Part shown: positions 25,897 to 34,406 of the stretch, piece by piece
How positions within the stretch are numbered: the stretch's first letter is position 1
Layout of the letters: the number at the start of each line of letters is the position of its first letter
Source: Sphingomonadales bacterium Ga0077559
GTDB taxonomy: Bacteria; Pseudomonadota; Alphaproteobacteria; Sphingomonadales; Sphingomonadaceae
DNA: 64,000 nucleotides
Assembly (NCBI GenBank): GCA_001464315.1
Contig: LNFK01000053.1
Coordinates: forward strand, 62,001-126,000
Direction: 5' to 3'
Made by a program: the position numbers and the translations under genes
Notes under the pieces: generated by a model
The model's input: the letters and a program-made list of their open reading frames with translations, nothing else
Database searches by the model: none
Told to the model about the DNA's origin: nothing

Positions 25897-26360
25897 CTCG
25901 GGACCAATGAATTTTCAGGCTTGGTGCCGACAAACTGCCGCAAAATCAGATAAAGGACTAATCCTAGCGGTCCCGCCATGAGGATAAAGAACAATATCGG
26001 CACCTGAATGATCCGGTTGATACCGCGCCGGTCTGCATTTCGTGCAGCCCATATGCCTACAAACAGATCAAAAGCGAGATAGTGGATCCAGCCGATGCTC
26101 GCACCCCCCGGCGTATCGAATATCGCCATAATGCCTACCAACGTGGTGAAATCAGCGCTCGGCCCGCCCCGCGCGCCGCCGTCGCTAATAAAACCCGCCA
26201 TTAGCGAAACGATAAGGACGGCATAAGTCAAGGCCAACACGCCGCAACCTGCGTAGAACAGATAAGGTACAATCTGCTCGCGCTTCGGCGAGAACGCCAG
26301 AACCGACCAGCAGAGCATCGCATAAAGGTTGGCATAGCCAAAAATTGCATCCCACGGCAT
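25893..26360 (-). CDS. DUF4281 (ABA4-like) membrane protein
   Basis: A 155-residue membrane protein with four predicted helices (about residues 10-25, 32-55, 88-105, 120-143). The pattern FDTPGGASIGWIHYLAFDLFVG is characteristic of the ABA4-like/DUF4281 family. Plant ABA4 is implicated in neoxanthin synthesis; the bacterial role is unknown, though pigmented sphingomonads make xanthophylls. It is divergent from pdxH with a 51-base gap. Confidence 0.75.
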   Translation of the reverse strand: MPWDAIFGYANLYAMLCWSVLAFSPKREQIVPYLFYAGCGVLALTYAVLIVSLMAGFISDGGARGGPSADFTTLVGIMAIFDTPGGASIGWIHYLAFDLFVGIWAARNADRRGINRIIQVPILFFILMAGPLGLVLYLILRQFVGTKPENSLVPS

Positions 26361-26411
26361 AAACTATCCTTCCCCCTTTTATCGTGCCGCAGTCTAGCCT
26401 ATCGCCGCGAT

Positions 26412-26999
26412 ATGGAAAGACCCGATCCCTTTGACCTGTTTGATGAATGGTATGCCGAAGCACGGACTAGCGAGATCAACGACTCCAACGCGATGGCTTT
26501 GGCCACAACCGGCGCCGACGGCCAACCCTCGGTGCGGATGGTATTGCTCAAGGGCCATGGCCGCGATGTAGGCGGGTTCATTTTCTACACCAATTTCGAA
26601 AGCCGTAAGGCAATGCAGCTAAACGATAACCTTAATGTCGCTCTGCTTTTCCATTGGAAGTCGCTTCGCCGCCAGATCCGTATCGAGGGAGAGGCTAATC
26701 CGGTCGATGATGCCACCGCCGATGCCTATTTTGCCACGCGCTCGCGCAATTCGCAGCTTGGGGCATGGGCGTCCGACCAGTCGCGCCCGCTTGCAGACCG
26801 TGCAACCTTCGAAGCGCGTTTTGCTGAGGTCGAAGCACGCTTTGCAGATCAGGATGTTCCCCGCCCACCGCATTGGTCGGGCTGGCTAGTGACCCCGAAC
26901 CGCATCGAATTTTGGCAGGACCGCGAATTCCGCCTGCACGAGCGCTGGTTATATGAACGCGACGGCGACGACTGGACGACCGGGATGCTCTATCCGTGA
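26412..26999 (+). CDS. pdxH: Pyridoxamine 5'-phosphate oxidase
   Basis: A 195-residue FMN enzyme that oxidises pyridoxine or pyridoxamine 5'-phosphate to pyridoxal 5'-phosphate. Hallmarks: RMVLLKGHGRDVGGFIFYTN (FMN site), SRKAMQLNDN, ALLFHWKSLRRQIRIEG, and the C-terminal WSGWLVTPNRIEFWQDREFR with the RLHDR-like WLYERDGDDW ending. The length matches E. coli PdxH less its N-terminal arm. Its stop overlaps the GTG start of the next gene. Confidence 0.94.
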   Translation: MERPDPFDLFDEWYAEARTSEINDSNAMALATTGADGQPSVRMVLLKGHGRDVGGFIFYTNFESRKAMQLNDNLNVALLFHWKSLRRQIRIEGEANPVDDATADAYFATRSRNSQLGAWASDQSRPLADRATFEARFAEVEARFADQDVPRPPHWSGWLVTPNRIEFWQDREFRLHERWLYERDGDDWTTGMLYP

Positions 27000-27955
27000 G
27001 TCTGGCCCACAACCATCATCATGAAGCGCACGGCAACCTGACCGCGCGCGCGGCGATTGCCAGCGTCACCATGGCGTTGTTCCTACTGGCGCTCAAAGTC
27101 TATGCTGCGGCAGAGACAGGTTCGGTTGCGCTATTGGGATCTCTTGCCGACACCGGGTTTGATGTGCTCGCATCGTTGCTTACTCTGTTCAGCGTCCGCT
27201 ATGCCGCGATGCCCGCCGATGACGACCACCGGTTTGGGCATGGCAAGGCGGAGGCGCTGTCTGCGTTGATGCAGGTGGTGCTGATAACGGTGTCGGCGAT
27301 TTTCATCGGTTGGCGCGCCGTTGAACGGCTCGGCAGCGGCGAGAGCACGGCGCATCCCGAATATGGGATCGGTGTATCGGTGATCGCCATCGTCGCCACG
27401 TTGGCGCTGCTCGCGTACCAACGCCACGTGGTCAAACAAACCGGCTCGGTTGCGATCCACGCCGACCATGTCCATTATCAAAGCGACCTTTTGCTCAACG
27501 GCGCGGTTATCATCGCGATTGTTCTGGACACGATGCTGCGGGTCAAGGGCGCAGATCCGGTATTTGGAATCGGTATAGCTTTGTGGTTACTTTGGGGCGC
27601 GTCAAAAGCAGCGCGTATGGCGCTCGACCAATTGCTCGACCGCGAATGGCCTGAAGAAAAGCGACAACGCTTTTTGGAAGTTGCAATGCGCCATCCCGAG
27701 TTAAAGGGAATTCATGATATGCGCACGCGGTCGAGCGGCGTGCATGATTTCTGCCAGTTTCACGTCTGGGTAAACCCAGCGATGACCGTTCTCGAAGCGC
27801 ATAAAATTATGGACGAAGTCGAAGAGGAACTGATGCGCGAATTTCCCGGCGTCGAAGTCCTAATTCATACCGATCCCGAGGGCCATAAGGACGAGAAGGG
27901 CTATATCCCGTCAGAAACGATCGAACATCACGACGACGGACACGCGCATGACTGA
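26996..27955 (+). CDS. Cation diffusion facilitator family transporter (FieF/ZitB type)
   Basis: A 319-residue CDF transporter exporting divalent metals (Zn, Fe, Cd or Co) in exchange for protons. Six transmembrane helices are expected; the metal sites are ADTGFDVLASL in helix 2 and HADHVHYQSDLLLNG in helix 5, with HRFGHGKAEAL in between. The C-terminal cytoplasmic metallochaperone-like domain starts near residue 215. Both ends are His-rich (AHNHHHEAHG and HHDDGHAHD), consistent with metal capture. It starts with GTG coupled to pdxH and overlaps phzF by eight bases. Confidence 0.92.
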   Translation: MSLAHNHHHEAHGNLTARAAIASVTMALFLLALKVYAAAETGSVALLGSLADTGFDVLASLLTLFSVRYAAMPADDDHRFGHGKAEALSALMQVVLITVSAIFIGWRAVERLGSGESTAHPEYGIGVSVIAIVATLALLAYQRHVVKQTGSVAIHADHVHYQSDLLLNGAVIIAIVLDTMLRVKGADPVFGIGIALWLLWGASKAARMALDQLLDREWPEEKRQRFLEVAMRHPELKGIHDMRTRSSGVHDFCQFHVWVNPAMTVLEAHKIMDEVEEELMREFPGVEVLIHTDPEGHKDEKGYIPSETIEHHDDGHAHD

Positions 27956-28745
27956 CTTTCCCTATTTCCATGTCGATGCATTTGCTGATCGGCCTTTCAC
28001 TGGCAATCAAGCGGCTGTGATGCCGTTGGACGCATGGCTTGACGATGCCGTGCTGCAGGCGATTGGGGAAGAGAATAACTTCGCCGAAACGGCCTTTTAC
28101 ATTCCCGATGCCAGCGGTGAGGCCGATTACGAGCTGCGCTGGTTCACGCCTGCGGTCGAAATCAGGCTTTGTGGCCATGCGACGCTGGCGAGCGGGCATA
28201 TCGTCCTCACCCAGAACCCAAACATGGACCGAGTCACTTTCCGCACGCGACTGGCGGGTGTATTGGAAGTGCGGCGGGAGGTCGATGGCTATGCCGTTGC
28301 CCTGCCAGCGATAGCCACCGACCCTGCCGATGTTAGGGAAATGTCAGCAGCCATGGGCGGCAAGCCGCTATCGATGCGCCGCAACCCTGATCATTATAAT
28401 CTGTTCCGATACGCCACCGCCGATGAAGTGCTGGCCCTCAAACCAGATATGAAGGCGCTCGCGGCCTTTGGCGACGACAGCTTCACCGCAACAGCGCCCG
28501 GCACCGATACCGACATCGTCAGCCGCGTTTTCGTTCCCGGCGCCGGCGTCGACGAAGACAGCGTAACCGGCAGTGCGCATGCTGTTCTAACGCCCTATTG
28601 GGCTGCCGAACTAAGCCGCGATAGCTTCACAGCTTATCAGGCATCGGCGCGCGGCGGCTATCTGGGATGCCGTCTCGAAGGCGACCGCGCATGGCTATCG
28701 GGCAAATGCGTCACGGTGGTAAAGGGCACGTTCAGTTTGCGGTGA
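27948..28745 (+). CDS. PhzF-family isomerase/epimerase
   Basis: A 265-residue member of the PhzF family (diaminopimelate-epimerase fold). Typical segments: FHVDAFADRPFTGNQAAV at the N-terminus, NNFAETAFY with the catalytic Glu, RWFTPAVEIRLCGHATLA, and GVDEDSVTGSAHAVLTPYW. Most homologues are not involved in phenazine synthesis and no other phz genes are present, so the reaction is unknown; a small-molecule isomerase is the best description. Confidence 0.85.
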   Translation: MTDFPYFHVDAFADRPFTGNQAAVMPLDAWLDDAVLQAIGEENNFAETAFYIPDASGEADYELRWFTPAVEIRLCGHATLASGHIVLTQNPNMDRVTFRTRLAGVLEVRREVDGYAVALPAIATDPADVREMSAAMGGKPLSMRRNPDHYNLFRYATADEVLALKPDMKALAAFGDDSFTATAPGTDTDIVSRVFVPGAGVDEDSVTGSAHAVLTPYWAAELSRDSFTAYQASARGGYLGCRLEGDRAWLSGKCVTVVKGTFSLR

Positions 28746-28780
28746 GCAAACCCCATTTTCAATTAGATGAAGGACCACGC

Positions 28781-29089
28781 ATGAAGAAATCACTCGCAAT
28801 ATTGGTAGCTGTAACGTTGGCATCGGCTGTCACCGCACAACAGGATTCGCCACCGCCAATGGCACCCGGCGGCGGGATGCCCAACCCTGAACAAATCTTT
28901 GCATTCATGGATGCAAACAAGGACGGATTTATTGCCAAGGATGAAGCCAAAGGCCCGTTGGCGCAGAACTTCGACTATGTCGATGGCGACAAGGACGGCA
29001 AAATTTCGTCCGACGAATTGAAGACAGTCATGGCTGCAATGCGTCCGCCCGAGCCACCGCCCGCTGGGCCTGGAAAGCCAGCCCAATAA
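28781..29089 (+). CDS. Exported EF-hand calcium-binding protein
   Basis: About 102 residues from the ATG at 28781, which begins a signal peptide (MKKSLAILVAVTLASAVTA). The mature protein has a Pro/Gly-rich start, then two EF-hand loops, DANKDGFIAKDE and DGDKDGKISSDE, with all five side-chain ligands in place, and a Pro-rich tail. It is probably a periplasmic calcium-binding protein. Upstream GAAGGACCACGC supplies a ribosome binding site. A strong terminator follows directly. Confidence 0.82.
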   Translation: MKKSLAILVAVTLASAVTAQQDSPPPMAPGGGMPNPEQIFAFMDANKDGFIAKDEAKGPLAQNFDYVDGDKDGKISSDELKTVMAAMRPPEPPPAGPGKPAQ

Positions 29090-29097
29090 ATAAATAA

Positions 29098-29127
29098 GGC
29101 GGCTGGTTATTCCCCAGCCGCCTTTTT
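29098..29127 (+). terminator. Rho-independent terminator after the EF-hand gene
   Basis: GGCGGCTGG (29098-29106) pairs perfectly with CCAGCCGCC (29114-29122) around a 7-base loop and is followed by TTTTT. The stem lies 9 bases after the EF-hand stop codon and stops transcription before the convergent cyclophilin gene. Confidence 0.92.
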
Positions 29128-29133
29128 AATCAG

Positions 29134-29583
29134 TTAGGCGACCGTCGCCTTGTTGATTTTGCCTGGGTTCGCAGGCGGCTCGCCCTTTGGCAGCGCATCG
29201 ACATGTTCCATCCCGCTGATCACATTGCCCCATGCGGTATACTGATTGTCGAGAAATGTGGCATCGTCGAAGCAGATGAAGAACTGGCTGTTTGCGCTGT
29301 TCGGGCTCGATGAACGCGCCATCGAGCATGTGCCGCGGACATGCGGTTCGCCGTTGAATTCCTGCGCAAGATCGGGCTTTTTCGATCCGCCCATGCCGGT
29401 ACCAGTCGGGCAACCGCCCTGCGCCATGAAGCCGGGGATCACGCGGTGGAAAGTGATTCCGTCATAAAAGCCTTCGCTCGCCAGTTCCTTGATCCGCGCA
29501 ACATGGTTTGGCGCGAGGTCGGAGCGAAGCTTGATAACAACGTCGCCGCTGTCGAGGGATAATGTCAGTGTTTCGTCGGCCAT
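29134..29583 (-). CDS. Peptidyl-prolyl cis-trans isomerase, cyclophilin type
   Basis: A 149-residue single-domain cyclophilin without a signal peptide, so cytoplasmic. The active-site segments are FYDGITFHRVIPGFMAQGG (with catalytic Arg), the SANSQFFICFDDA motif and LDNQYTAWGNVISGM. It is shorter than classical PpiB (about 164) by loss of a few loop residues but retains all core motifs. It accelerates proline isomerisation in protein folding. It is divergent from mgtE. Confidence 0.92.
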   Translation of the reverse strand: MADETLTLSLDSGDVVIKLRSDLAPNHVARIKELASEGFYDGITFHRVIPGFMAQGGCPTGTGMGGSKKPDLAQEFNGEPHVRGTCSMARSSSPNSANSQFFICFDDATFLDNQYTAWGNVISGMEHVDALPKGEPPANPGKINKATVA

Positions 29584-29671
29584 ATTTCTGTCCTTTGGCT
29601 ACCGGGTGATGTTGGGCGCTGCACTAGGCCAAGCGGCAAATATAGGAAAGCCAAAATCATTGCTTTTTGAT

Positions 29672-29710
29672 GTGGCCCGCCTAGGAGGGGCGACGATCAC
29701 CTCCAGCCAC
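29672..29710 (+). promoter_or_regulatory. Possible leader stem-loop upstream of mgtE
   Basis: GTGGC (29672-29676) pairs with GCCAC (29706-29710), and inside it GGAGG (29684-29688) pairs with CCTCC (29700-29704). The structure ends 14 bases before the mgtE ATG at 29725. It could influence mgtE translation. I do not recognise a known riboswitch. Confidence 0.3.
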
Positions 29711-29724
29711 GGGAAAGGCCGCAC

Positions 29725-31134
29725 ATGACCAGCGAAATCGCCGATCCCGACATCCTTTCAGACGAAATCGTAGAAACACTCGACGAGGACAACCGTCTGA
29801 CACGCGACTTTGTCGACCGCGTTTTGGATGCGGTTGAAGAGGGCGATCTGGTAGAGGCCCACCGGCTGGTCGAGCCGCTGCACGAAGCCGACATCGCCGA
29901 TCTGTTTGAGCTGACCCCGCGCGACCGACGCGGCGAACTGGCGATTGCGCTTGGCGACCTGATGAGTGCTGAAGTGCTGGCGGAGGTCAATGATTATGTC
30001 CGCGAGGATATTATTGACGCCCTGCCTGCCGCTTTGGTCGCTGACCTTGCTGGCCAGCTCGATACCGATGACGCGGTCGCAATTATCGAGGACATGGAGG
30101 AGGAGGACCAGCAGGCCGTCCTCGCCGAACTCGACCCCGAAGACCGCGCCGCTATTGAAGATGCTCTGTCCTATCCCGACGAATCCGCTGGCCGTATCAT
30201 GCAGCGCGATCTGGTTGCGGTGCCCGAGCATATGACGGTCGGGCAGTTGATCGACTATTTGCGCGACCATCATGATCTGACTACAGATTTCTGGGAAATC
30301 TTCGTCGTCGATCCGCAACACAAGCCAGTGGGCACGTGCAAGCTCAGCTGGATCATGCGCAGCCAGCGCAATGTGCAGGTCAATGAATTGATGCAGCGCG
30401 AGCAGACCTTGATCCCGGTCGATATGGATCAGGAAGAGGTTGCGCTCCGATTTCAGAAATACGCGTTGATTTCGGCTGCAGTCGTCGACGACGTCGGCCG
30501 TCTCGTCGGGGTTATTACGGCCGATGACATCGTCCACATCATTCAGGAGGAAGCCGACGAAGATTTCCTGCAGCTATCAGGTGCCGGCGAAGGTGACATC
30601 AACGAACCAATTGCCGACAGCTACAAATCCCGTGTCCGCTGGCTGATCGCCAATCTCGGCACCGCAATGATCGCCTCGTTTATAATCGCCCAATTCGGCG
30701 CGGCCATTGAGACGATGGTGGCTCTAGCGATATTGATGCCGATCGTGGCCTCGATTGGCGGTAATGCAGGCACGCAAACTCTGGCGGTTACTGTACGAGC
30801 GCTCGCGACAAACCAACTAACTCAGTCAAACACCGTCCGCGCGATCTGGCGCGAAGTCAGGGTGGCTTTGCTAATCGGCGCGACGGTTGCGATCATCGCC
30901 GGACTGGGCGCGGGCGTCATCTTCAGCAATTGGATGCTCGGCGGCGTGATCGGCGTTGCGATTTTGTGCAATATTACACTCGCCGGATTGTCAGGCGTCG
31001 CGATTCCAGTGCTTTTCGACAGGCTTGATCAGGACCCAGCAGTATCGAGTTCGATTTTCGTCACCATGATTACCGATTCGATGGGCTTTCTGATATTTTT
31101 GGGACTTGCCGTAGCTAGCGGTCTTGTAGCTTAA
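29725..31134 (+). CDS. mgtE: Magnesium transporter MgtE
   Basis: A 469-residue magnesium channel. The order is an N-terminal superhelical MgtE domain (about 40-140), two CBS domains (about 150-270; PDESAGRIMQRDLVAVPEHM and LVGVITADDIVHI) and five transmembrane helices in the last 180 residues, including RVRWLIANLGTAMIASFII-type helix 1 and the pore segment VASIGGNAGTQTLAVTVRAL. The cytosolic part is very acidic and senses Mg2+ to gate the pore. A stem-loop lies in the leader. Confidence 0.94.
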   Translation: MTSEIADPDILSDEIVETLDEDNRLTRDFVDRVLDAVEEGDLVEAHRLVEPLHEADIADLFELTPRDRRGELAIALGDLMSAEVLAEVNDYVREDIIDALPAALVADLAGQLDTDDAVAIIEDMEEEDQQAVLAELDPEDRAAIEDALSYPDESAGRIMQRDLVAVPEHMTVGQLIDYLRDHHDLTTDFWEIFVVDPQHKPVGTCKLSWIMRSQRNVQVNELMQREQTLIPVDMDQEEVALRFQKYALISAAVVDDVGRLVGVITADDIVHIIQEEADEDFLQLSGAGEGDINEPIADSYKSRVRWLIANLGTAMIASFIIAQFGAAIETMVALAILMPIVASIGGNAGTQTLAVTVRALATNQLTQSNTVRAIWREVRVALLIGATVAIIAGLGAGVIFSNWMLGGVIGVAILCNITLAGLSGVAIPVLFDRLDQDPAVSSSIFVTMITDSMGFLIFLGLAVASGLVA

Positions 31135-31158
31135 GCCCAAGCTTCCCAAATTCCGAAC

Positions 31159-31563
31159 ATGCCACTTAACATGACCAAAATCGCATTCGGCGCGGAGAAC
31201 GCCGCTGACCTTCGGCGCAGGCTCGAAGCTCATCGCAGTGTTGGCGAGGCGCGGTTAACGACCCGCTATTTACCCAAACGGATTGCCGAAATGACGGGTG
31301 GTTCGCTTTACTGGATTCATACCCATGCGATAATCGGTCGAAGCCCCATTATCGGCTTCATGGAGAATGGCGCAGGACGACACTGGATACGAATCGAACC
31401 GCGGCTGATCCCCGTTCGCTCAATCCCGAAACGCGCGCATCAAGGTTGGCGCTATTTGGAAGAGGCAAACGCGCCGCCCGATCTGGACAGCGTCGAAGCC
31501 GATGGGCGCGACGAAATGTCACCCAAAATGCTTGGGGAGTTGATGAAGATGGGGCTGGTTTAA
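31159..31563 (+). CDS. DUF1489 family protein
   Basis: A 134-residue cytoplasmic protein fitting DUF1489, an alphaproteobacterial family. Conserved parts are TRYLPKRIAEMTGGSLYWI, IIGRSPIIGF and RIEPRLIPVRSIPKRAHQGW. The function is unknown; the pattern of Arg, Trp and aromatic residues suggests nucleic-acid or ligand binding but this is speculation. Its stop overlaps by four bases the stop of the convergent DsbA-like gene. Confidence 0.75.
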   Translation: MPLNMTKIAFGAENAADLRRRLEAHRSVGEARLTTRYLPKRIAEMTGGSLYWIHTHAIIGRSPIIGFMENGAGRHWIRIEPRLIPVRSIPKRAHQGWRYLEEANAPPDLDSVEADGRDEMSPKMLGELMKMGLV

Positions 31564-32231
31564 GCGGCTGTCCGCTTGGCCAGAACTTTGTCGATGACAC
31601 CGGCGAAGGTGTCGGCGCTTTGCGCGCCGGGAACCATGAATTTCTGATCAAAAATGATCGCGGGCACCCCGGTGATATTCTGGTCGAGCCAATAGGCCTG
31701 TTCAGCACGGACGGTTTGGGAGAGCGCTTCGTCGGCGAGCCATGCCGTGCAGGCATCGCTAGCCAATCCAACCGATTGCGCAACGTCGAGTAAAACCACT
31801 TCATCGCTGACATCGCGATTGTGCTGGAAATAGGCTTCGAACAACGCGAGCTTCAACTGTGTTTGCTTGCGCCAGCCTTGCTCATGGCCTGCGATATGCA
31901 GCAGCTTGTGTGCCTTGAACGTATTGTAAATCCGCCGGTCGTGATGATCGCCGAATTTAAAACCAAGGCTCGCGCCAATTTCGCCCAGCCGCTGCCGGTT
32001 GGCTTTGCCCTGCTCAGGCGTGCTGCCATATTTTTGTTGGATATGCTCGGCCACATCCTGCCCCTCAGGCGGCATGTTCGTGTTGAGCTCAAAGGGATGC
32101 CACCAATATTCAGCGTCGACTGGCGTACCCACCATTTTCAGCGCCTGTTCGACCTGCTTGAAGCCGATGATGCACCAAGGGCAGACCACGTCAGACACAA
32201 TATCGATGCGCAGCGGTAAGGCTTCGGCCAT
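31560..32231 (-). CDS. FrnE-like DsbA-family oxidoreductase
   Basis: About 223 residues from the ATG at 32231, which overlaps the nudC stop (TAATG). It is a cytoplasmic DsbA-fold protein with no signal peptide. The redox motif CPWC is in DIVSDVVCPWCIIG, and the C-terminal GVPAIIFDQKFMVPGAQSADTF carries the cis-Pro. It belongs with FrnE/2-hydroxychromene-carboxylate isomerase relatives, linked to oxidative-stress defence in some bacteria. Its coupling to nudC suggests shared expression. Confidence 0.87.
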   Translation of the reverse strand: MAEALPLRIDIVSDVVCPWCIIGFKQVEQALKMVGTPVDAEYWWHPFELNTNMPPEGQDVAEHIQQKYGSTPEQGKANRQRLGEIGASLGFKFGDHHDRRIYNTFKAHKLLHIAGHEQGWRKQTQLKLALFEAYFQHNRDVSDEVVLLDVAQSVGLASDACTAWLADEALSQTVRAEQAYWLDQNITGVPAIIFDQKFMVPGAQSADTFAGVIDKVLAKRTAA

Positions 32232-33100
32232 TAGTCTGTCACCCAATGCCGCAGCAGGCTATGCGCGATGGCAAACGGCGGTGGGGCGTTAAAGCGCCGA
32301 TCTTCGACGCCTTCAAGCGCGGCTCGCGCCTCGTCCTTGGTCACCCACATCGCGTCTTCGATTTCGGTGACGTCGAGTGTCAGTTCATCGCCTTCTGCAT
32401 CCGCCACGCACGCAATCATCAGTTGCGATCCGCCAAAGGGCCAAGGCTGGCTTGTAATGTAGCGCACCGCTCCGCAGGTCACGCCTGCTTCCTCATGAAT
32501 TTCGCGACGCACTGCTTCTTCTACGCTTTCGCCGGGTTCCAGGAACCCAGCCAGTGCCGAATAATTCCCCGGCGGAAAGCGCGACTGGCGACCGACCAAC
32601 GCTTTGCCCTCATATTCGGCAAGCATGATGACGACAGGGTCGGTGCGTGGGAAATGTTCTTTCTGGCAATTTCCGCATTTCCGGCCCCAGCCCGCGCGGA
32701 ACAGTTCTGTTGGATGGCCGCAACGCCCGCAAAACCGGTGCGCGTTATGCCATTCAATGAGGCTTCGCGCGGTGCCATATATCGCAGCGTCTTCGGCCGA
32801 TAACATCGAAAGAGCGCGCCAAATGGCAGGTGATCGAAAGGCGTCACCTGTTGCTTCAACCAGCGAGACAAAATGTGGTTTGCCATCGGCAAGCCCAAGC
32901 AAGATCAGTTCTTCCGAACCCTCCAGTTCGGCAATCGAATGCCAATGCAGTCCGCCTTCGGCCCCGACGACCGGGTCAAGCCCGTCCAGCCCCAATATCC
33001 GCGCGCGCCAGTCGACAAGCAGAGCGCCATAGGCCTCCAAATCGTTGCGGACTCGATCGGCGCGGTCGAGCGGGGAACCTGTAAAGCCGGGACGGATCAT
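32231..33100 (-). CDS. nudC: NAD+ diphosphatase / RNA decapping Nudix hydrolase
   Basis: A 289-residue NudC. There is a zinc ribbon (Cys124, Cys127, Cys142, Cys145 in CGRCG and KCGNC) followed by the Nudix box at 185-207 (GFLEPGESVEEAVRRE and then IHEEAGV), and the NudC SQPWPFGGSQLMI signature just after. It hydrolyses NADH or NAD+ and removes NAD caps from RNA 5' ends. The N-terminal domain (1-115) is the NudC-specific dimerisation part. It is four bases downstream of the serine hydrolase gene on the same strand. Confidence 0.93.
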   Translation of the reverse strand: MIRPGFTGSPLDRADRVRNDLEAYGALLVDWRARILGLDGLDPVVGAEGGLHWHSIAELEGSEELILLGLADGKPHFVSLVEATGDAFRSPAIWRALSMLSAEDAAIYGTARSLIEWHNAHRFCGRCGHPTELFRAGWGRKCGNCQKEHFPRTDPVVIMLAEYEGKALVGRQSRFPPGNYSALAGFLEPGESVEEAVRREIHEEAGVTCGAVRYITSQPWPFGGSQLMIACVADAEGDELTLDVTEIEDAMWVTKDEARAALEGVEDRRFNAPPPFAIAHSLLRHWVTD

Positions 33101-33104
33101 CGAG

Positions 33105-34406
33105 TCAGGCCGGAATGCCTAGATCCTTCAACACCCATTGCGCAAAATTCTCGTGGAATGGATAGACATTGCTCGGCACATATTGTGCCATACACACCGC
33201 GCGTAATTTGCGTTTAGTGTCGACGAATGCGACCGTACCAGCCGCACCGCCCCAGCCGAACGTGCCTTCAAACGCACCCAAGCCGACCCGCCCGCCAGCG
33301 CCGTTGCCAGCACCGGCGATAAATGTACCTTCGGTCTTAGTTCCTGCAGGAAGCAGGTTGGACGTCGCCAGTGCCACGGTTTCGGCCGACATGATCCGCG
33401 CGCCGTCAAGCTCGCCGCCATTTTGCAGCATATGCAGGAAACGGTCGTAATCGCGCGCAGAACATACCAGTCCTGCCCCGCCAAAGGCAAAGGCTGGCTT
33501 GTCGAGATAGATGCTGGTCGGCGCTGGATCGACGGGGAACAATATTCCGTTCATTGGCGCATAGTTGGTGACAAAGCGCTGGGTTTCCGATGCCGGAACC
33601 TGGAAATAGCTGCTGGTCATCTTCAGGGGGTCGAATAGACGGGTTTTGAGGAACACCTCAAAATCCATGCCGCTGGCGACTTCAATGACGCGTCCGAGCA
33701 AATCGAGCGAAATCGAATAGCTCCATTTGGTGCCGGGTTCGGCAATCAAGGGAAGCTTGGCAACGCGTTCGGCGAAGGTTTTCAAGTCGGGTGTCGGCGC
33801 AGGCACCGCCTGTCCTGGGATCGGGAAGCGGCTGAATACGGCGGGATTGATGCCCTGATCATTATACAGCTTCAGCAACGGGCCTTTGGTGATGATGCCG
33901 TAACCAAGCCCCGCCGTGTGGGTCAGCAAATGACGCAGGGTGATCTGGCCTTTGGCCGGAACCGACGCCAGGCTGTTATCAGGATCGGTCAGCACCTGCA
34001 TCTGAGCAAATTCAGGAATGAAATCGGCAATCGGCTGATCGAGCTTCATTTTGCCTTCACCGACGAGGATCATCGCCGCAATTCCGGTGATTGGCTTGGT
34101 CATCGAATAAACGCGCCACAAGGTGTCGAGATCGACCAGCGTCTGGTTGCCTTGCGCTATTGTACCGACCGCGATCACATCGGGAAATGCACCGCCGTTG
34201 CCGATGGCAGCGAGCACCCCGGGCAGCTTGCCCGAGGACACATAGGCGTCGAACTCAGCCCTGATGGTCGGAAACTTTTCGATTGCAGTCCGGGCCCAGA
34301 CTGCCGATGGAATATAAGCAGCGGCAGCGCCCGCAGCGGCGAGCCTGCCGCTCAAGCTTAAGAATCCGCGACGCCCTAAGTTCTGACCAACTGCCTGATA
34401 TTCCAT
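33105..34406 (-). CDS. Tat-exported serine hydrolase (class C beta-lactamase family)
   Basis: A 433-residue serine hydrolase begun at ATG 34406, which overlaps the mutY stop (TGATG type). The frame is open far upstream inside mutY but that part is not related. A twin-arginine signal is present: NLGRRGFLSLSGRLAAAGAA. The SxxK active site is SMTKPITG and the second motif is YSISLD (Tyr-x-Ser). Relatives are esterases, D-amino peptidases or penicillin-binding-like enzymes; true beta-lactam hydrolysis is not implied. Confidence 0.87.
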   Translation of the reverse strand: MEYQAVGQNLGRRGFLSLSGRLAAAGAAAAYIPSAVWARTAIEKFPTIRAEFDAYVSSGKLPGVLAAIGNGGAFPDVIAVGTIAQGNQTLVDLDTLWRVYSMTKPITGIAAMILVGEGKMKLDQPIADFIPEFAQMQVLTDPDNSLASVPAKGQITLRHLLTHTAGLGYGIITKGPLLKLYNDQGINPAVFSRFPIPGQAVPAPTPDLKTFAERVAKLPLIAEPGTKWSYSISLDLLGRVIEVASGMDFEVFLKTRLFDPLKMTSSYFQVPASETQRFVTNYAPMNGILFPVDPAPTSIYLDKPAFAFGGAGLVCSARDYDRFLHMLQNGGELDGARIMSAETVALATSNLLPAGTKTEGTFIAGAGNGAGGRVGLGAFEGTFGWGGAAGTVAFVDTKRKLRAVCMAQYVPSNVYPFHENFAQWVLKDLGIPA

